From the NCBI RefSeq assembly GCF_000403845.2, contig NZ_KE159567.1:1248911-1312910 (forward strand): a DNA stretch of 64,000 nt, given 5' to 3'. Of the stretch, positions 8,843 to 17,807 are shown one piece after another (position 1 is the stretch's first letter; each line of letters starts with the position of its first letter). Source of the DNA: Eubacterium sp. 14-2 (GTDB lineage Bacteria > Bacillota > Clostridia > Lachnospirales > Lachnospiraceae). Under the pieces are notes generated by a model. It was not told where the DNA came from. It searched no databases and was given only the letters and a program-made list of their open reading frames with translations. A program made the translations under genes and the position numbers.

Positions 8843-10465
8843 ATGAAAGTATTAGTTCTTGGAGGCGTTGCTGCCGGAACCAAAGTGGCTGCAAAACTGA
8901 TGCGGGAAGACCGTGGAAATGAAGTGGTTGTTCTCAACAAAGGGGCGAATATTTCCTATGCGGGCTGCGGGCTTCCCTATTATGTGGGCCATGTAATTGA
9001 GGAACGGGAGCAGTTGATTGTGAATACACCGGAGAAGTATTCCAAACTGACAGGCGTTACCGTCCTGACAGAGACGGAAGCAGTGAAGGTTGATCCGGAA
9101 GGGAAGAAAGTTGTGGCAAAGGATCTGAAGACCGGAGAGGAACAGATTCATGATTACGACAAACTGATTATTTCCGTTGGAGCAAGCCCTGTGAAACCTC
9201 CCATTGAAGGCTGCGATCTGGAGAATGTGTTCTTTGTAAGGACTCCGGAAGATGCCATCCGCATTCGTGACGTGGTGGACGCAGGAAACATAAAACGTGC
9301 CGTAGTGGTAGGAGCAGGCTACATTGGTCTGGAAATTGCAGAAAACTTAAAACTGCAGGGAGTTCGTCCTTTCGTACTGGATATGGCAGAACATGCACTT
9401 CCCGGATTTGACGCTGAGATGGCGGAATATGTGGAAGGCAAGCTCCAGGAAAGCGGAATTCCGGTGGTGACGGGAGTGGCAGTAACCGGAATTGAGGGAG
9501 ACGGAAAAGTTGAAAAGGTAATTACCAGTAAGAAAGCATATAAGGCGGATCTGGTGGTACTCAGTGCTGGAATCCGGCCAAACACAGCATTTCTGGATGG
9601 AATCGGACTGGAAATGTTCAAAGGAACCATTATGACAAATGAGAACGGGGAGACAAACCTTCCTGATATCTATGCGGCAGGAGACTGTGCAATGGTGCAC
9701 AACGCGCTCACCGGAAAAGCTGCATGGTCTCCTATGGGATCTACAGCCAACATCAGCGGACGTCTGATTGCTCAGAACATTATGGGTGCAAATCTTGGAT
9801 ACCGGGGTGTGCTGGGAACAGCCGTATGTAAGCTGCCAGGAATGAATGTGGGAAGAACCGGACTGACAGAAGCACAGGCTGAAGCAGAAGGATTCCATCC
9901 GGTCAGCGTCATTACCGTTGTGGATGACAAAGCTCATTATTTCCCCGGAGCAGGCACCTTTGTGATTAAAATGATTGCAGACAGGGATTCCCTGAAACTT
10001 CTGGGCGTGCAGGTAATCGGCGCAGGAGCAGTAGATAAAGTAGTGGATATCGCAGTGACAGGCATCATGCTGAAAGGAACCCTTACCGACCTGGCAGATA
10101 TGGATCTGGCTTATGCACCGCCGTTTTCCACAGCAATCCATCCATTTGAGCATACACTGAATGTTCTGATGAACAAAATCAATGGTAAATTTGAGACATT
10201 TACCCCGGCAGAGTATGCAGCAGGAGCAGCAGAGGGCTATAAAGTAGTAGACGCATGCCTTGCGCCTTCCATTGAAGGAGCGCCTTATGTGGAACTGACC
10301 ACGGTGGAAGGACCTGTGGACGGTCTGGATCCGGAAGAAAAGATACTGTTGGTATGTAATAAAGGAAAGAGAGCTTATCTGCTCCAGAACCGCCTGAAAT
10401 TCTATGGCTATAAGAATACACGGGTACTGGAAGGCGGTATTACATTCAGCGATGTGGAAGTATAA
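8843..10465 (+). CDS. CoA-disulfide-reductase-like FAD oxidoreductase with rhodanese tail
   Basis: 540 residues from the ATG at 8843 (AGGAGG six bases upstream). N-terminal FAD motif GGVAAGTKVA, active-site cysteine in YAGCGLPYY (Cys42), an NAD-binding GAGYIGLE near 155 and a second FAD motif (DIYAAGDCA) near 280. The last 40 residues (VCNKGKRAYL, Cys505) match the active-site loop of a rhodanese domain. Such enzymes reduce CoA disulfide, persulfide or polysulfide with NAD(P)H. As first gene of an operon with a siroheme reductase, it may handle sulfane sulfur or CoA persulfide formed during sulfite reduction. Confidence 0.88.
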   Translation: MKVLVLGGVAAGTKVAAKLMREDRGNEVVVLNKGANISYAGCGLPYYVGHVIEEREQLIVNTPEKYSKLTGVTVLTETEAVKVDPEGKKVVAKDLKTGEEQIHDYDKLIISVGASPVKPPIEGCDLENVFFVRTPEDAIRIRDVVDAGNIKRAVVVGAGYIGLEIAENLKLQGVRPFVLDMAEHALPGFDAEMAEYVEGKLQESGIPVVTGVAVTGIEGDGKVEKVITSKKAYKADLVVLSAGIRPNTAFLDGIGLEMFKGTIMTNENGETNLPDIYAAGDCAMVHNALTGKAAWSPMGSTANISGRLIAQNIMGANLGYRGVLGTAVCKLPGMNVGRTGLTEAQAEAEGFHPVSVITVVDDKAHYFPGAGTFVIKMIADRDSLKLLGVQVIGAGAVDKVVDIAVTGIMLKGTLTDLADMDLAYAPPFSTAIHPFEHTLNVLMNKINGKFETFTPAEYAAGAAEGYKVVDACLAPSIEGAPYVELTTVEGPVDGLDPEEKILLVCNKGKRAYLLQNRLKFYGYKNTRVLEGGITFSDVEV

Positions 10466-10584
10466 AACAGACAGCTGTAAACTCAGGCACCTGTAATTTC
10501 AGAAAATTGTATCTGGATTTCTGAATATTTAATGGGTTTTCGGTTATCTGAAGCATAAAAAATATGAAAAGGAGATTGAGAGAC

Positions 10585-11535
10585 ATGGGATGCACAATTA
10601 AACCGGAAGAAATCAAAAGAGTAAAAGGGCTCGGATTTCTGAACAACAAAGGAACAGATTTATTTAATGGCCGCGTGATTACCGTGAATGGTAAAATCAC
10701 AGCAGAACAGACGAAAGTGATCGCAGAAGCAGCGGAGAAGTTTGGAAACGGCGATGTGGAATTCACCACACGTCTTACCGTTGAGGTTCGTGGAATTCAT
10801 TTTGACAATATTGAGCCGTTCCGTGAGTATATTGCAAAGGCAGGCCTTGAGACCGGCGGTACCGGCTCTCTGGTACGCCCGGTAGTATCCTGTAAAGGAA
10901 CCACCTGCCAGTACGGACTGTATGATACCTTTGATTTATCTCAGAAAATTCATGAGCGTTTCTACAAAGGCTATCACACTGTTAAACTGCCGCATAAATT
11001 TAAAATTGCCACAGGCGGCTGCCCCAACAACTGTGTAAAGCCTGACCTGAATGATTTGGGTATTATAGGCCAGTTAATTCCAAACGTGGACGAAGACCTC
11101 TGCAATGGCTGCAAGAAATGTCAGGTGGAAACTGCCTGTCCTATGAATGCTGCAAAGCTGGAAGACGGCGAACTTGCCATTGATAAAGACAGCTGCAACA
11201 ACTGCGGACGCTGTATTGAACAGTGCCCGTTTGATGTAATCGAAGACGGAACACCGGGATATAAGATTTACATAGGCGGAAGATGGGGCAAGAAAGTTGC
11301 TCACGGACAGCCTTTATCCAAAATTTTCACCACAGAAGAAGAACTTCTGGATACAGTGGAAAAAGCGATTCTGTTCTTCCGTGAACAGGGCAAGACCGGA
11401 GAGCGTTTTGCAGATACGATTGCAAGAATCGGATTTGAAGAAGTGGAAAAACAGCTTCTGGCAAATGATATTTTAGAAAGAAAACAGGAAATACTGGATG
11501 CACAGCTTCATCTGGTAGGAGGAGCAACCTGTTAA
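10585..11535 (+). CDS. Siroheme sulfite reductase with 2x[4Fe-4S] ferredoxin domain
   Basis: 316 residues from the ATG at 10585; GGAG lies upstream. The siroheme-linked cluster cysteines are Cys103/Cys108 (SCKGTTC) and Cys146/Cys150 (GGCPNNC). A bacterial ferredoxin insert carries two clusters (C173, 176, 179, 185 and C204, 207, 210, 214). This matches the small AsrC-like reductases of anaerobic clostridia, which accept electrons through their own ferredoxin domain. It sits between the CoA-disulfide-reductase-like gene and the YeiH exporter. Sulfite is the likely substrate; nitrite cannot be excluded. Confidence 0.85.
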   Translation: MGCTIKPEEIKRVKGLGFLNNKGTDLFNGRVITVNGKITAEQTKVIAEAAEKFGNGDVEFTTRLTVEVRGIHFDNIEPFREYIAKAGLETGGTGSLVRPVVSCKGTTCQYGLYDTFDLSQKIHERFYKGYHTVKLPHKFKIATGGCPNNCVKPDLNDLGIIGQLIPNVDEDLCNGCKKCQVETACPMNAAKLEDGELAIDKDSCNNCGRCIEQCPFDVIEDGTPGYKIYIGGRWGKKVAHGQPLSKIFTTEEELLDTVEKAILFFREQGKTGERFADTIARIGFEEVEKQLLANDILERKQEILDAQLHLVGGATC

Positions 11536-11554
11536 TTTGGGAGGAGTTAGAGAG

Positions 11555-12604
11555 ATGGGTTCAAAGAAAAAATATGGCGCCATTGCATTGTGCCTGGTGA
11601 TTGGATATCTGGCGACGAAATCTACAGATTTACAGTCTTCCGTATTCGGGCGCGTGGTCATGGGCGGACCAATGGTTGCATTATTAGTTTCCATGATTAT
11701 CTGTAATATTATCCCTTCTGTGGATAAGGATTTCAAAGAGGGAACCACTTACTGCAGCAAGCAGTTCCTGAACTGGGGTATTATCATGACCGGTGGAACA
11801 CTGAGCTTTGCTGACATTATGGGAACCGGTGTAAGGGCGCTGCCTTTAATCCTGTTCAACATCTGCCTGTCCTTTGCAGTTGCAATGCTGATAGGTAAGA
11901 AAATCGGAGTTACAAAGAATACTTCTGTTCTGGTAGGCGGCGGAACCTGTATCTGCGGCGGAACCGCAATTGCCACATTAAGCCGTATTATCAAGGCAAC
12001 AGACGCGGAAATTGCATTTGGTATGGCAGCGATTTTCCTGTTTGATACGATTTCAGCGTTCTCCTATCCGTATATTGCACCGGCAATTGGATTTACAGAG
12101 AATCAGTTTGCATTCGTGGCAGGAACAGCTATCAATGATACCTCTTCTGTGGCCGGCGCTCAGGCTACTTATCAGGCCATGATTGCCAATCCGGAATTCA
12201 GCGGCGCTTTGAATGTAAAACTGGTGCGTACCACCATGCTGATTTTTGTGGCTATTGTCTGGACTGTTCTGATGGCAAGAGATGCGAAAAAGAACGGCGA
12301 AGCAGGAAGCAACGACAGTATTCTGGCAGTAGTAAAGAAAACATTCCCCATGTTCATTCTCTGGTTCGTGGTAATGGCAGGACTGAATACTTATGGCGTA
12401 TTCAGCGATGTGGGAAGCGATCTGCTGAAAGTGGTAAGCAAATTCCTGTTTGCTTCTGCACTGGCGGGGGTAGGATTTAAGATTAAGTTCAAAGATGTAT
12501 TTTCCAAGGGTCTTAAGCCTATTGCACTGGGTGGAGTTACCTGGGCATGTGTGGCTGCATCCTCCTATATCTTTGCATTTATTTTTGCGGGATATATCGG
12601 ATAA
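11555..12604 (+). CDS. YeiH-family (UPF0324) putative sulfate/sulfite-type exporter
   Basis: 349 residues from the ATG at 11555, with GGAGGAG eight bases upstream; an earlier TTG is in frame but overlaps that site. About ten hydrophobic membrane helices are visible, along with the conserved glycine-rich segment VGGGTCICGGTAIAT of the family. Members are annotated as anion exporters and are tied genetically to sulfite or sulfonate metabolism. It is the third gene of this operon, ending at a terminator at 12671. Export of sulfite or a related anion is inferred from context. Confidence 0.85.
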   Translation: MGSKKKYGAIALCLVIGYLATKSTDLQSSVFGRVVMGGPMVALLVSMIICNIIPSVDKDFKEGTTYCSKQFLNWGIIMTGGTLSFADIMGTGVRALPLILFNICLSFAVAMLIGKKIGVTKNTSVLVGGGTCICGGTAIATLSRIIKATDAEIAFGMAAIFLFDTISAFSYPYIAPAIGFTENQFAFVAGTAINDTSSVAGAQATYQAMIANPEFSGALNVKLVRTTMLIFVAIVWTVLMARDAKKNGEAGSNDSILAVVKKTFPMFILWFVVMAGLNTYGVFSDVGSDLLKVVSKFLFASALAGVGFKIKFKDVFSKGLKPIALGGVTWACVAASSYIFAFIFAGYIG

Positions 12605-12670
12605 AGGTACCAGGGGAATAATTTATCTTCCTATATAACGAAAAATATGTTATGCTGATAAGGCATAAGC

Positions 12671-12699
12671 GGGGCTGCCGGATGTGCAGCCCCTTTTTT
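12671..12699 (+). terminator. Rho-independent terminator
   Basis: GGGGCTGC pairs with GCAGCCCC around an 8-base loop (12671-12693) and is followed by six T. Confidence 0.9.
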
Positions 12700-12700
12700 A

Positions 12701-12920
12701 TCTTACAGGAAAATACATTTTCCTGTAAGATAAAAAAATTATGCACACTCGTGCGAATAGAAGATGTCGCTAAAGCGACCGCACTCGGCGCGCAAAGTGT
12801 CCAGGTCCCTCATGAGTGAGGGATTCAGGGAACCCCTGCGGACCTGTCCGCTTTGTTCTCTTACAGGAAAATACGTTTTCCTGTAAGAGAAAAAACAATT
12901 ATGCACGTTCGTGCGAATAG
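12701..12920. repeat. Dispersed hairpin repeat, double copy upstream of hemA
   Basis: Two near-perfect palindromes built on CTTACAGGAAAATAC / TTTTCCTGTAAG lie at 12701-12730 and 12857-12890. Each is followed by TTATGCAC..TCGTGCGAATAGAAGA. The first copy also has the GTCGCTAAAGCGAC hairpin. Between them lie a CCTCATGAGTGAGG hairpin and GC-rich sequence without coding features. The stretch fills the 351-bp gap before hemA, so part of it is probably transcribed as the hemA leader. Confidence 0.7.
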
Positions 12921-12955
12921 AAGAAAATGAATGCAACAAGGAGATGAAGAAAACC

Positions 12956-14182
12956 ATGCAGTTTGGTTTTTTGGGGATAAATTACAGGAATGCCCGGCTT
13001 GATGTGCGGGACAGGACCTCGTTTACAGATGCCATGAAGCTGGAATTTTTCCAGAAAGGGGAAAAGGCGGGAGTGGAACAGTGTATGGTGCTTTCCACCT
13101 GTAACAGGAGCGAGGTCTATTATCTGTATGAAACAGAACAGCAGCAAAGACAGATGCAGGAAATTTATGAAGGGATGTTTCCGGATGTGGAATTGAAGGA
13201 ATATCTGCTCAGGCTGTCCGGGAAGGAAGCCATGGGCTATCTGTTTCGGATTGCCGCAGGCATGGAGTCGCTTGTGCTGGGAGAAGACCAGATTCTGGGA
13301 CAGGTGAAGGATGCCCTGGACTATTCCAGAACCATGGGTTACAGCGGAAAAGAACTGAATAAAGTGGTGCGGGACGCCATTACCTGTGCAAAGCAGATTA
13401 AAACAGAATGGAAAGTCAGCGAAAAGCCCCTGTCTGTCAGCTATATCGGCGTACGGAAGCTGCAGGAGGATTACGGTATTGACGGAAAAAGGATTCTGGT
13501 CATCGGCAGCGGGAAAACAGCTTCACTTGCTCTGAAATACATATACGAATATCAGGGAATCCAGGTTACTGCCTGCAGCAGGACTTATTCTCATGCGAAA
13601 AAACTCCGGGAGGAATTTCCCCTGCTTGAGGTGATTCCCTATGAATCATGGCGTCAGGCCATCGGACAGTGCGAAATTGTGGTCAGCGCCACATCTTCTC
13701 CTCATCTGATTGTGCGGAGAGAAGATTTTTCTCCCACCGGGCCGCTGGCGTTTCTGGATCTGGCCGCTCCCAGGGATATTGACACATCCTTTGGGGAGGA
13801 GCCTCAGGTGACGTTAATCAATCTGGATACTTTGCAGGAAATTGCAGACCGGAATCAGAAAGAGCGGGAGCACCTGCTAAAAGAAAGCGGAAAACTGGCA
13901 GAGAGCAGGCTGCAGGAGACGGTGGACTGGTTTTTCCAGAGCCGCATGGACGCTACCATAGAATCTCTGCAGCAGCGGTGCAGTGAAATTGTGACGGACG
14001 GTTACGATTACCTGAACCGGAAAATGGAGCTTACTCCAAGAGAGCAGAAACTTCTGAAAAAAGTATTGAATGCTTCGCTGCAGCGGCTTCTGCGGGAGCC
14101 GATTCGGGAGTTGAAAAAACTGGATTCCGAAGAAAAGCAGGAAGAATATAAAAAGCTGGTGGGACAGCTTTTTCAGATTTAA
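12956..14182 (+). CDS. hemA: Glutamyl-tRNA reductase
   Basis: 408 residues starting MQFGFLGINYRNA, which aligns with the usual family N-terminus. ATGs at 12944 and a GTG at 12911 are in frame but less likely. The catalytic cysteine is Cys49 in LSTCNRSEVY. SLVLGEDQILGQ and an NADPH-binding VIGSGKTA follow, then the dimerisation domain. It makes glutamate-1-semialdehyde from Glu-tRNA, the first step of the C5 tetrapyrrole route. It is 18 bp upstream of the HemC-CobA-HemD gene; hemB and hemL are not in the window. The position next to siroheme enzymes suggests the main product is siroheme and/or corrinoid. Confidence 0.93.
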   Translation: MQFGFLGINYRNARLDVRDRTSFTDAMKLEFFQKGEKAGVEQCMVLSTCNRSEVYYLYETEQQQRQMQEIYEGMFPDVELKEYLLRLSGKEAMGYLFRIAAGMESLVLGEDQILGQVKDALDYSRTMGYSGKELNKVVRDAITCAKQIKTEWKVSEKPLSVSYIGVRKLQEDYGIDGKRILVIGSGKTASLALKYIYEYQGIQVTACSRTYSHAKKLREEFPLLEVIPYESWRQAIGQCEIVVSATSSPHLIVRREDFSPTGPLAFLDLAAPRDIDTSFGEEPQVTLINLDTLQEIADRNQKEREHLLKESGKLAESRLQETVDWFFQSRMDATIESLQQRCSEIVTDGYDYLNRKMELTPREQKLLKKVLNASLQRLLREPIRELKKLDSEEKQEEYKKLVGQLFQI

Positions 14183-14200
14183 AAGAATGGGAGAAAAAAC

Positions 14201-16546
14201 ATGAAATATATAATTGGTACGAGAGGTTCCAGGCTGGCTCTTACCCAGGCGGAATATGTATGCAAAAAACTGAGAGAATCTTACCCGCAGGAGGAATTTG
14301 AAATCCAGGTGGTTAAGACCAGAGGCGATTTGATCCTTGACAAACCCCTCCATGAGATCGGGGACAGAGGGGTGTTTGTAAGGGAAATTGAGGAAAAACT
14401 GCTCTCCGGGGAAATCCACCTTGGAGTACACAGCATGAAAGATATGCCGGCCAGGCCTGCGTCCGGTCTGGCATTTACCAGAGCATGGAAACGGGAGGAT
14501 CCCAGAGATGTGCTGATTCTGCGCGAAAAAAGCTCACTGGAGGAGCTGCCCCAGGGAGCAGTGATTGGAACGGGCAGCAAACGAAGGGAATTCCAGTTAA
14601 AACGTCTGCGGCCGGATTTGAACATTGTGGGCATCCGGGGAAATGTGGACACCCGGCTCCAAAAAATGGAAGAAGAAAAACTGGACGGGATTGTTCTGGC
14701 AGCCGCCGGGCTGCACCGGTTGTCCATGCAGGATAAAATCACACAGTATCTGGAACCGGAGGAGATGATACCGGCTCCTGCCCAGGGAATTCTTGCTCTG
14801 GAAATTCGGGAAGGGGAAGAAAAGCTGAAGGCCATGCTGGACGCCCTCAGCCATGAAGAGACTGCAGCGGCAGCGTTGGGAGAACGCAGTTTTCTTCAGG
14901 AAATGGGGGCCAGCTGCCACCTTCCGGTAGGAGCTGTTCTGAGAAAAGAAGGGGAAGAAATGTTCTGTTTAAGGGCCATGTTCGGGAATGAAAGCGGAAG
15001 CCGGCAGGCTTACGCGTCCGTATCCGGCAGGGAACCGGAGGAGCTGGCCCGTGAGGCAGCCAGAGAAATACGCAGCCAGCTTGCAGGAACAGTGGTTCTG
15101 GTGGGAGCCGGTCCTGGGGATCCGGGACTGATTACGGTAAAAGGTCTGCAGGAAATCCGGGAAGCCGACTGTATAGTCTATGACAGGCTGGCTGCGCCGG
15201 AACTGCTGGAAGAAGCGAAAGCCGGCTGTGAAAAGATTTATGTGGGAAAAGCCAGCAGCAACCACACCATGAAACAGGGGGAGATTAACCGGCTTCTGGT
15301 ACAGAAAAGCATGGAATATGAGAAAACTGTCCGTTTGAAAGGCGGAGATGTGTATGTATTCGGCCGGGGCGGGGAAGAAGGAATGTTTCTGAGAGCCCAT
15401 GGGGTGCCTTTTCAGGTGGTGCCTGGAATCAGTTCCTGTATTGCAGGGCCGGCTTACGGCGGAATTCCCATCACCCACCGGGGAAAAGCGCTGGGCTTCC
15501 ATGTGGTGACTGCCCATGACAGGAATGATGAGCTGGCAGACATCAATTTTCAGGCAATGGCAGACAGTAAGGAAACCTGTGTGTTCCTGATGGGACTGAG
15601 CAAGGTGGGAGAAATTGCCGGGAAATTAAAAGAAGCCGGAATGGCAGGCAGCACCCAGATTGCCGTAATTTCCCAGGCCACCACTCCGGAGCAGAGAACA
15701 TGCGTTTCGGATTTGGACCATATTGCAGAAAAAGTAATCCGGGAAGGTTTGATTTCCCCTGCGCTGATTGTGGTGGGAGAAGTGGTTTCTCTGCGGGAAG
15801 AACTGAATTTTCTGGAGAACCGTCCCCTGTCCGGAAAACGGTATCTGGTGCCGAAAATCGGAGAAAAACCCACCCGGCTGAAAAAACTGCTGGAAAACCA
15901 GGGAGCTTCTGTGGATGAGGTACAGGTGGGGGTAATTGAACATGTGAAGCCGACCTTTGTTTTACAGAACCTTAAAGAGGGAGACTGGCTGCTGTTCACC
16001 AGCAAAAACGGTGTGGAAGCATTTTTTCAAAATTTCCGGCAGCAGAGGCTGGATGTAAGAAGTCTTGCAGGCTGTAAAGTGGCCGCTATCGGCAAAAAGA
16101 CAGCGGAGCTGCTGGGCTCTTACGGAATCTGTCCGGATCTGATACCGGAAGAATTTAACAGCGATGCTCTTGGGGAAACGCTGCGGAATCATCTGACCGG
16201 AACGGAATGTATCTGGTATCTGAAAGGGGGCAATGCAGGCAGTCATCTGAAAGAGGCCCTGGCAGACTGCTGCAGGTTTGAAGAAGTGGTGGTATATGAA
16301 AACCGTTCCACAGCACCGGAGCCGGGGCTGCTGCAGTCCGTGGAGAAATATGACGGTGTGGCTTTTACCTGCGCTTCTTCCGCAAAACGGTTTATGGAAG
16401 CGCTGGGCACAGACCGGAATCTGTGCAGAGTGTACAGTATTGGTCCAAAGACCACAGCTTTCCTGAAATCGAAAGGTGTGGAACAGGTGTGGGAGGCCGG
16501 GCAGTCCACCTATGAAGGGCTGACAGAATGCATTTGCAGATCGTGA
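14201..16546 (+). CDS. hemC-cobA-hemD: Trifunctional HemC-CobA-HemD fusion
   Basis: 781 residues holding three enzymes in pathway order. Residues 1-293 are hydroxymethylbilane synthase (GTRGSRLALTQAE at 6-18; dipyrromethane-cofactor Cys239 in GASCHLPVG). Residues about 296-540 are uroporphyrinogen-III C-methyltransferase (GAGPGDPGL at 302-310; VRLKGGDVYVFGRGGEE). Residues about 545-781 are uroporphyrinogen-III synthase. Together they convert porphobilinogen to precorrin-2. The final dehydrogenase/ferrochelatase for siroheme is not encoded beside it. CobA-HemD fusions are common in Firmicutes; carrying HemC as well in one chain is unusual. The reading frame is uninterrupted. Confidence 0.92.
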   Translation: MKYIIGTRGSRLALTQAEYVCKKLRESYPQEEFEIQVVKTRGDLILDKPLHEIGDRGVFVREIEEKLLSGEIHLGVHSMKDMPARPASGLAFTRAWKREDPRDVLILREKSSLEELPQGAVIGTGSKRREFQLKRLRPDLNIVGIRGNVDTRLQKMEEEKLDGIVLAAAGLHRLSMQDKITQYLEPEEMIPAPAQGILALEIREGEEKLKAMLDALSHEETAAAALGERSFLQEMGASCHLPVGAVLRKEGEEMFCLRAMFGNESGSRQAYASVSGREPEELAREAAREIRSQLAGTVVLVGAGPGDPGLITVKGLQEIREADCIVYDRLAAPELLEEAKAGCEKIYVGKASSNHTMKQGEINRLLVQKSMEYEKTVRLKGGDVYVFGRGGEEGMFLRAHGVPFQVVPGISSCIAGPAYGGIPITHRGKALGFHVVTAHDRNDELADINFQAMADSKETCVFLMGLSKVGEIAGKLKEAGMAGSTQIAVISQATTPEQRTCVSDLDHIAEKVIREGLISPALIVVGEVVSLREELNFLENRPLSGKRYLVPKIGEKPTRLKKLLENQGASVDEVQVGVIEHVKPTFVLQNLKEGDWLLFTSKNGVEAFFQNFRQQRLDVRSLAGCKVAAIGKKTAELLGSYGICPDLIPEEFNSDALGETLRNHLTGTECIWYLKGGNAGSHLKEALADCCRFEEVVVYENRSTAPEPGLLQSVEKYDGVAFTCASSAKRFMEALGTDRNLCRVYSIGPKTTAFLKSKGVEQVWEAGQSTYEGLTECICRS

Positions 16547-16610
16547 CAGGCCGGTGAACCATGAAGCGCATATACATACAGAGAATGAAAGCTACAGAGA
16601 GGACAGGAAT

Positions 16611-17402
16611 ATGAGAAAAGCAGTGTTTTTTGATATTGACGGAACCATCTGGGATCAGAAACAGCGTATACCGGACAGCACAAGAGAGGCCTTCCGGCTC
16701 ATGAAGGAGCAGGGCCACTACCTGTTTATCAGCAGCGGAAGAACCAGGATTTTTATACCTGACGAACCCTTAAAGCCTCTGGGATTTGACGGAATCCTGG
16801 CAGGGTGCGGTACCTATGGAGAGTTCCAGGGAGAAGAGAAATTTTATTACAGAATCCCGTCGGAAAATATTCAGCATATCAATGAATTTCTGCGGCAGAT
16901 GGAGGCGGCCTATGTGCTGGAGGGGCGCCATCTGATTTATCTGGATATGGAGCGGTTTCCGGAGGATTCTCCTTTTCCCAGGGGGCTGCAGGGAACGCTG
17001 GGCGAAAAGCTGGTGCGGGTTACCGGAAATGAAAGCAGCCTGGAGGTGAGCAAATTCTGCGTAAATTATTTAAAGGAGCGGGAGCGTCAGAAAGAGCTGG
17101 AACAGGAAATCGGCAAAGACTATACGATTATCCACCGGGGCGGAGATTTTATGGAAATTGTGCCCAAAGGCTACAGTAAAGCTACAGGAATCCGGGAAAT
17201 CTGTAAGATTCTGGGAGTTGCCCATGAAGATACCTATTCTTTCGGAGACAGCACCAATGATCTGGATATGCTGGAATATACCGCCCATTCCATTGCCATG
17301 GGAGACGGAATGCAGCAGGCAAAAGATGCGGCGGAATATGTAACCGCAGCCCTTTGGGAAGACGGAATCTACCAGGGCTGCAAACATTATGGGCTGATAT
17401 AG
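16611..17402 (+). CDS. HAD-superfamily (Cof-type, IIB) phosphatase
   Basis: 263 residues from the ATG at 16611, the usual Cof length. An upstream in-frame ATG at 16554 adds 19 residues without homology. Motif I is FFDIDGT (nucleophile Asp8, Asp10), motif II is ISSGR near residue 43, and motif IV is FGDSTNDLDML near residue 213. Such enzymes dephosphorylate sugar phosphates or flavin intermediates; the substrate is unknown. It begins 65 bp after the tetrapyrrole fusion gene and ends inside its own terminator hairpin. Confidence 0.9.
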   Translation: MRKAVFFDIDGTIWDQKQRIPDSTREAFRLMKEQGHYLFISSGRTRIFIPDEPLKPLGFDGILAGCGTYGEFQGEEKFYYRIPSENIQHINEFLRQMEAAYVLEGRHLIYLDMERFPEDSPFPRGLQGTLGEKLVRVTGNESSLEVSKFCVNYLKERERQKELEQEIGKDYTIIHRGGDFMEIVPKGYSKATGIREICKILGVAHEDTYSFGDSTNDLDMLEYTAHSIAMGDGMQQAKDAAEYVTAALWEDGIYQGCKHYGLI

Positions 17403-17422
17403 GATACAGCCCATAATGTTTT
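17385..17422 (+). terminator. Terminator overlapping the HAD stop codon
   Basis: CATTATGGGCTG (17385-17396) pairs perfectly with CAGCCCATAATG (17407-17418), followed by TTTTG. The left arm is inside the coding sequence. Confidence 0.7.
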
Positions 17423-17574
17423 GAAAGAAATCCATTATTCGTTTTTGTATATTATACTGTTACCGTGAACACTTCTGATTTTGTTTTAATCTTTCTTTCA
17501 CAGGAGACATTCTTCCTGTATTTTTCCCATATACCATGAAATATGATACTTTTGAACTAAAATTATACAAATAG

Positions 17575-17786
17575 GGTAATCCAATTACCGTGAATATATA
17601 CAAAATCAGAACCTGAAATTAGGACAAATTGATGGAATTATAAAAAACACTTGATGTTTCTGAATCAGGTGCTATAATATACTCAAGAATTGGATTATCC
17701 AATAAATAATAAAATAACATAAAATCAGTAATAAAAGAAAAATAAAGTATAAATAAGGGATAAATTCATACATTGGATTACCCAAT
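17575..17786 (+). promoter_or_regulatory. lctP promoter with three GntR-like operators
   Basis: The promoter is TTGATG (17651-17656), a 16-bp spacer and TATAAT (17673-17678). ATTGGATTATCCAAT (17689-17703), a perfect 7-1-7 inverted repeat, covers the predicted transcription start. ATTGGATTACCCAAT follows at 17772-17786, and an upstream related site GGTAATCCAATTACC lies at 17575-17589. The layout fits repression by a GntR/FadR-type lactate regulator with looping. No regulator gene is adjacent. The rest of the 17,403-17,807 gap is AT-rich and holds no gene. Confidence 0.65.
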
Positions 17787-17807
17787 ATAAAGAAAGGAGG
17801 AAGTGTT

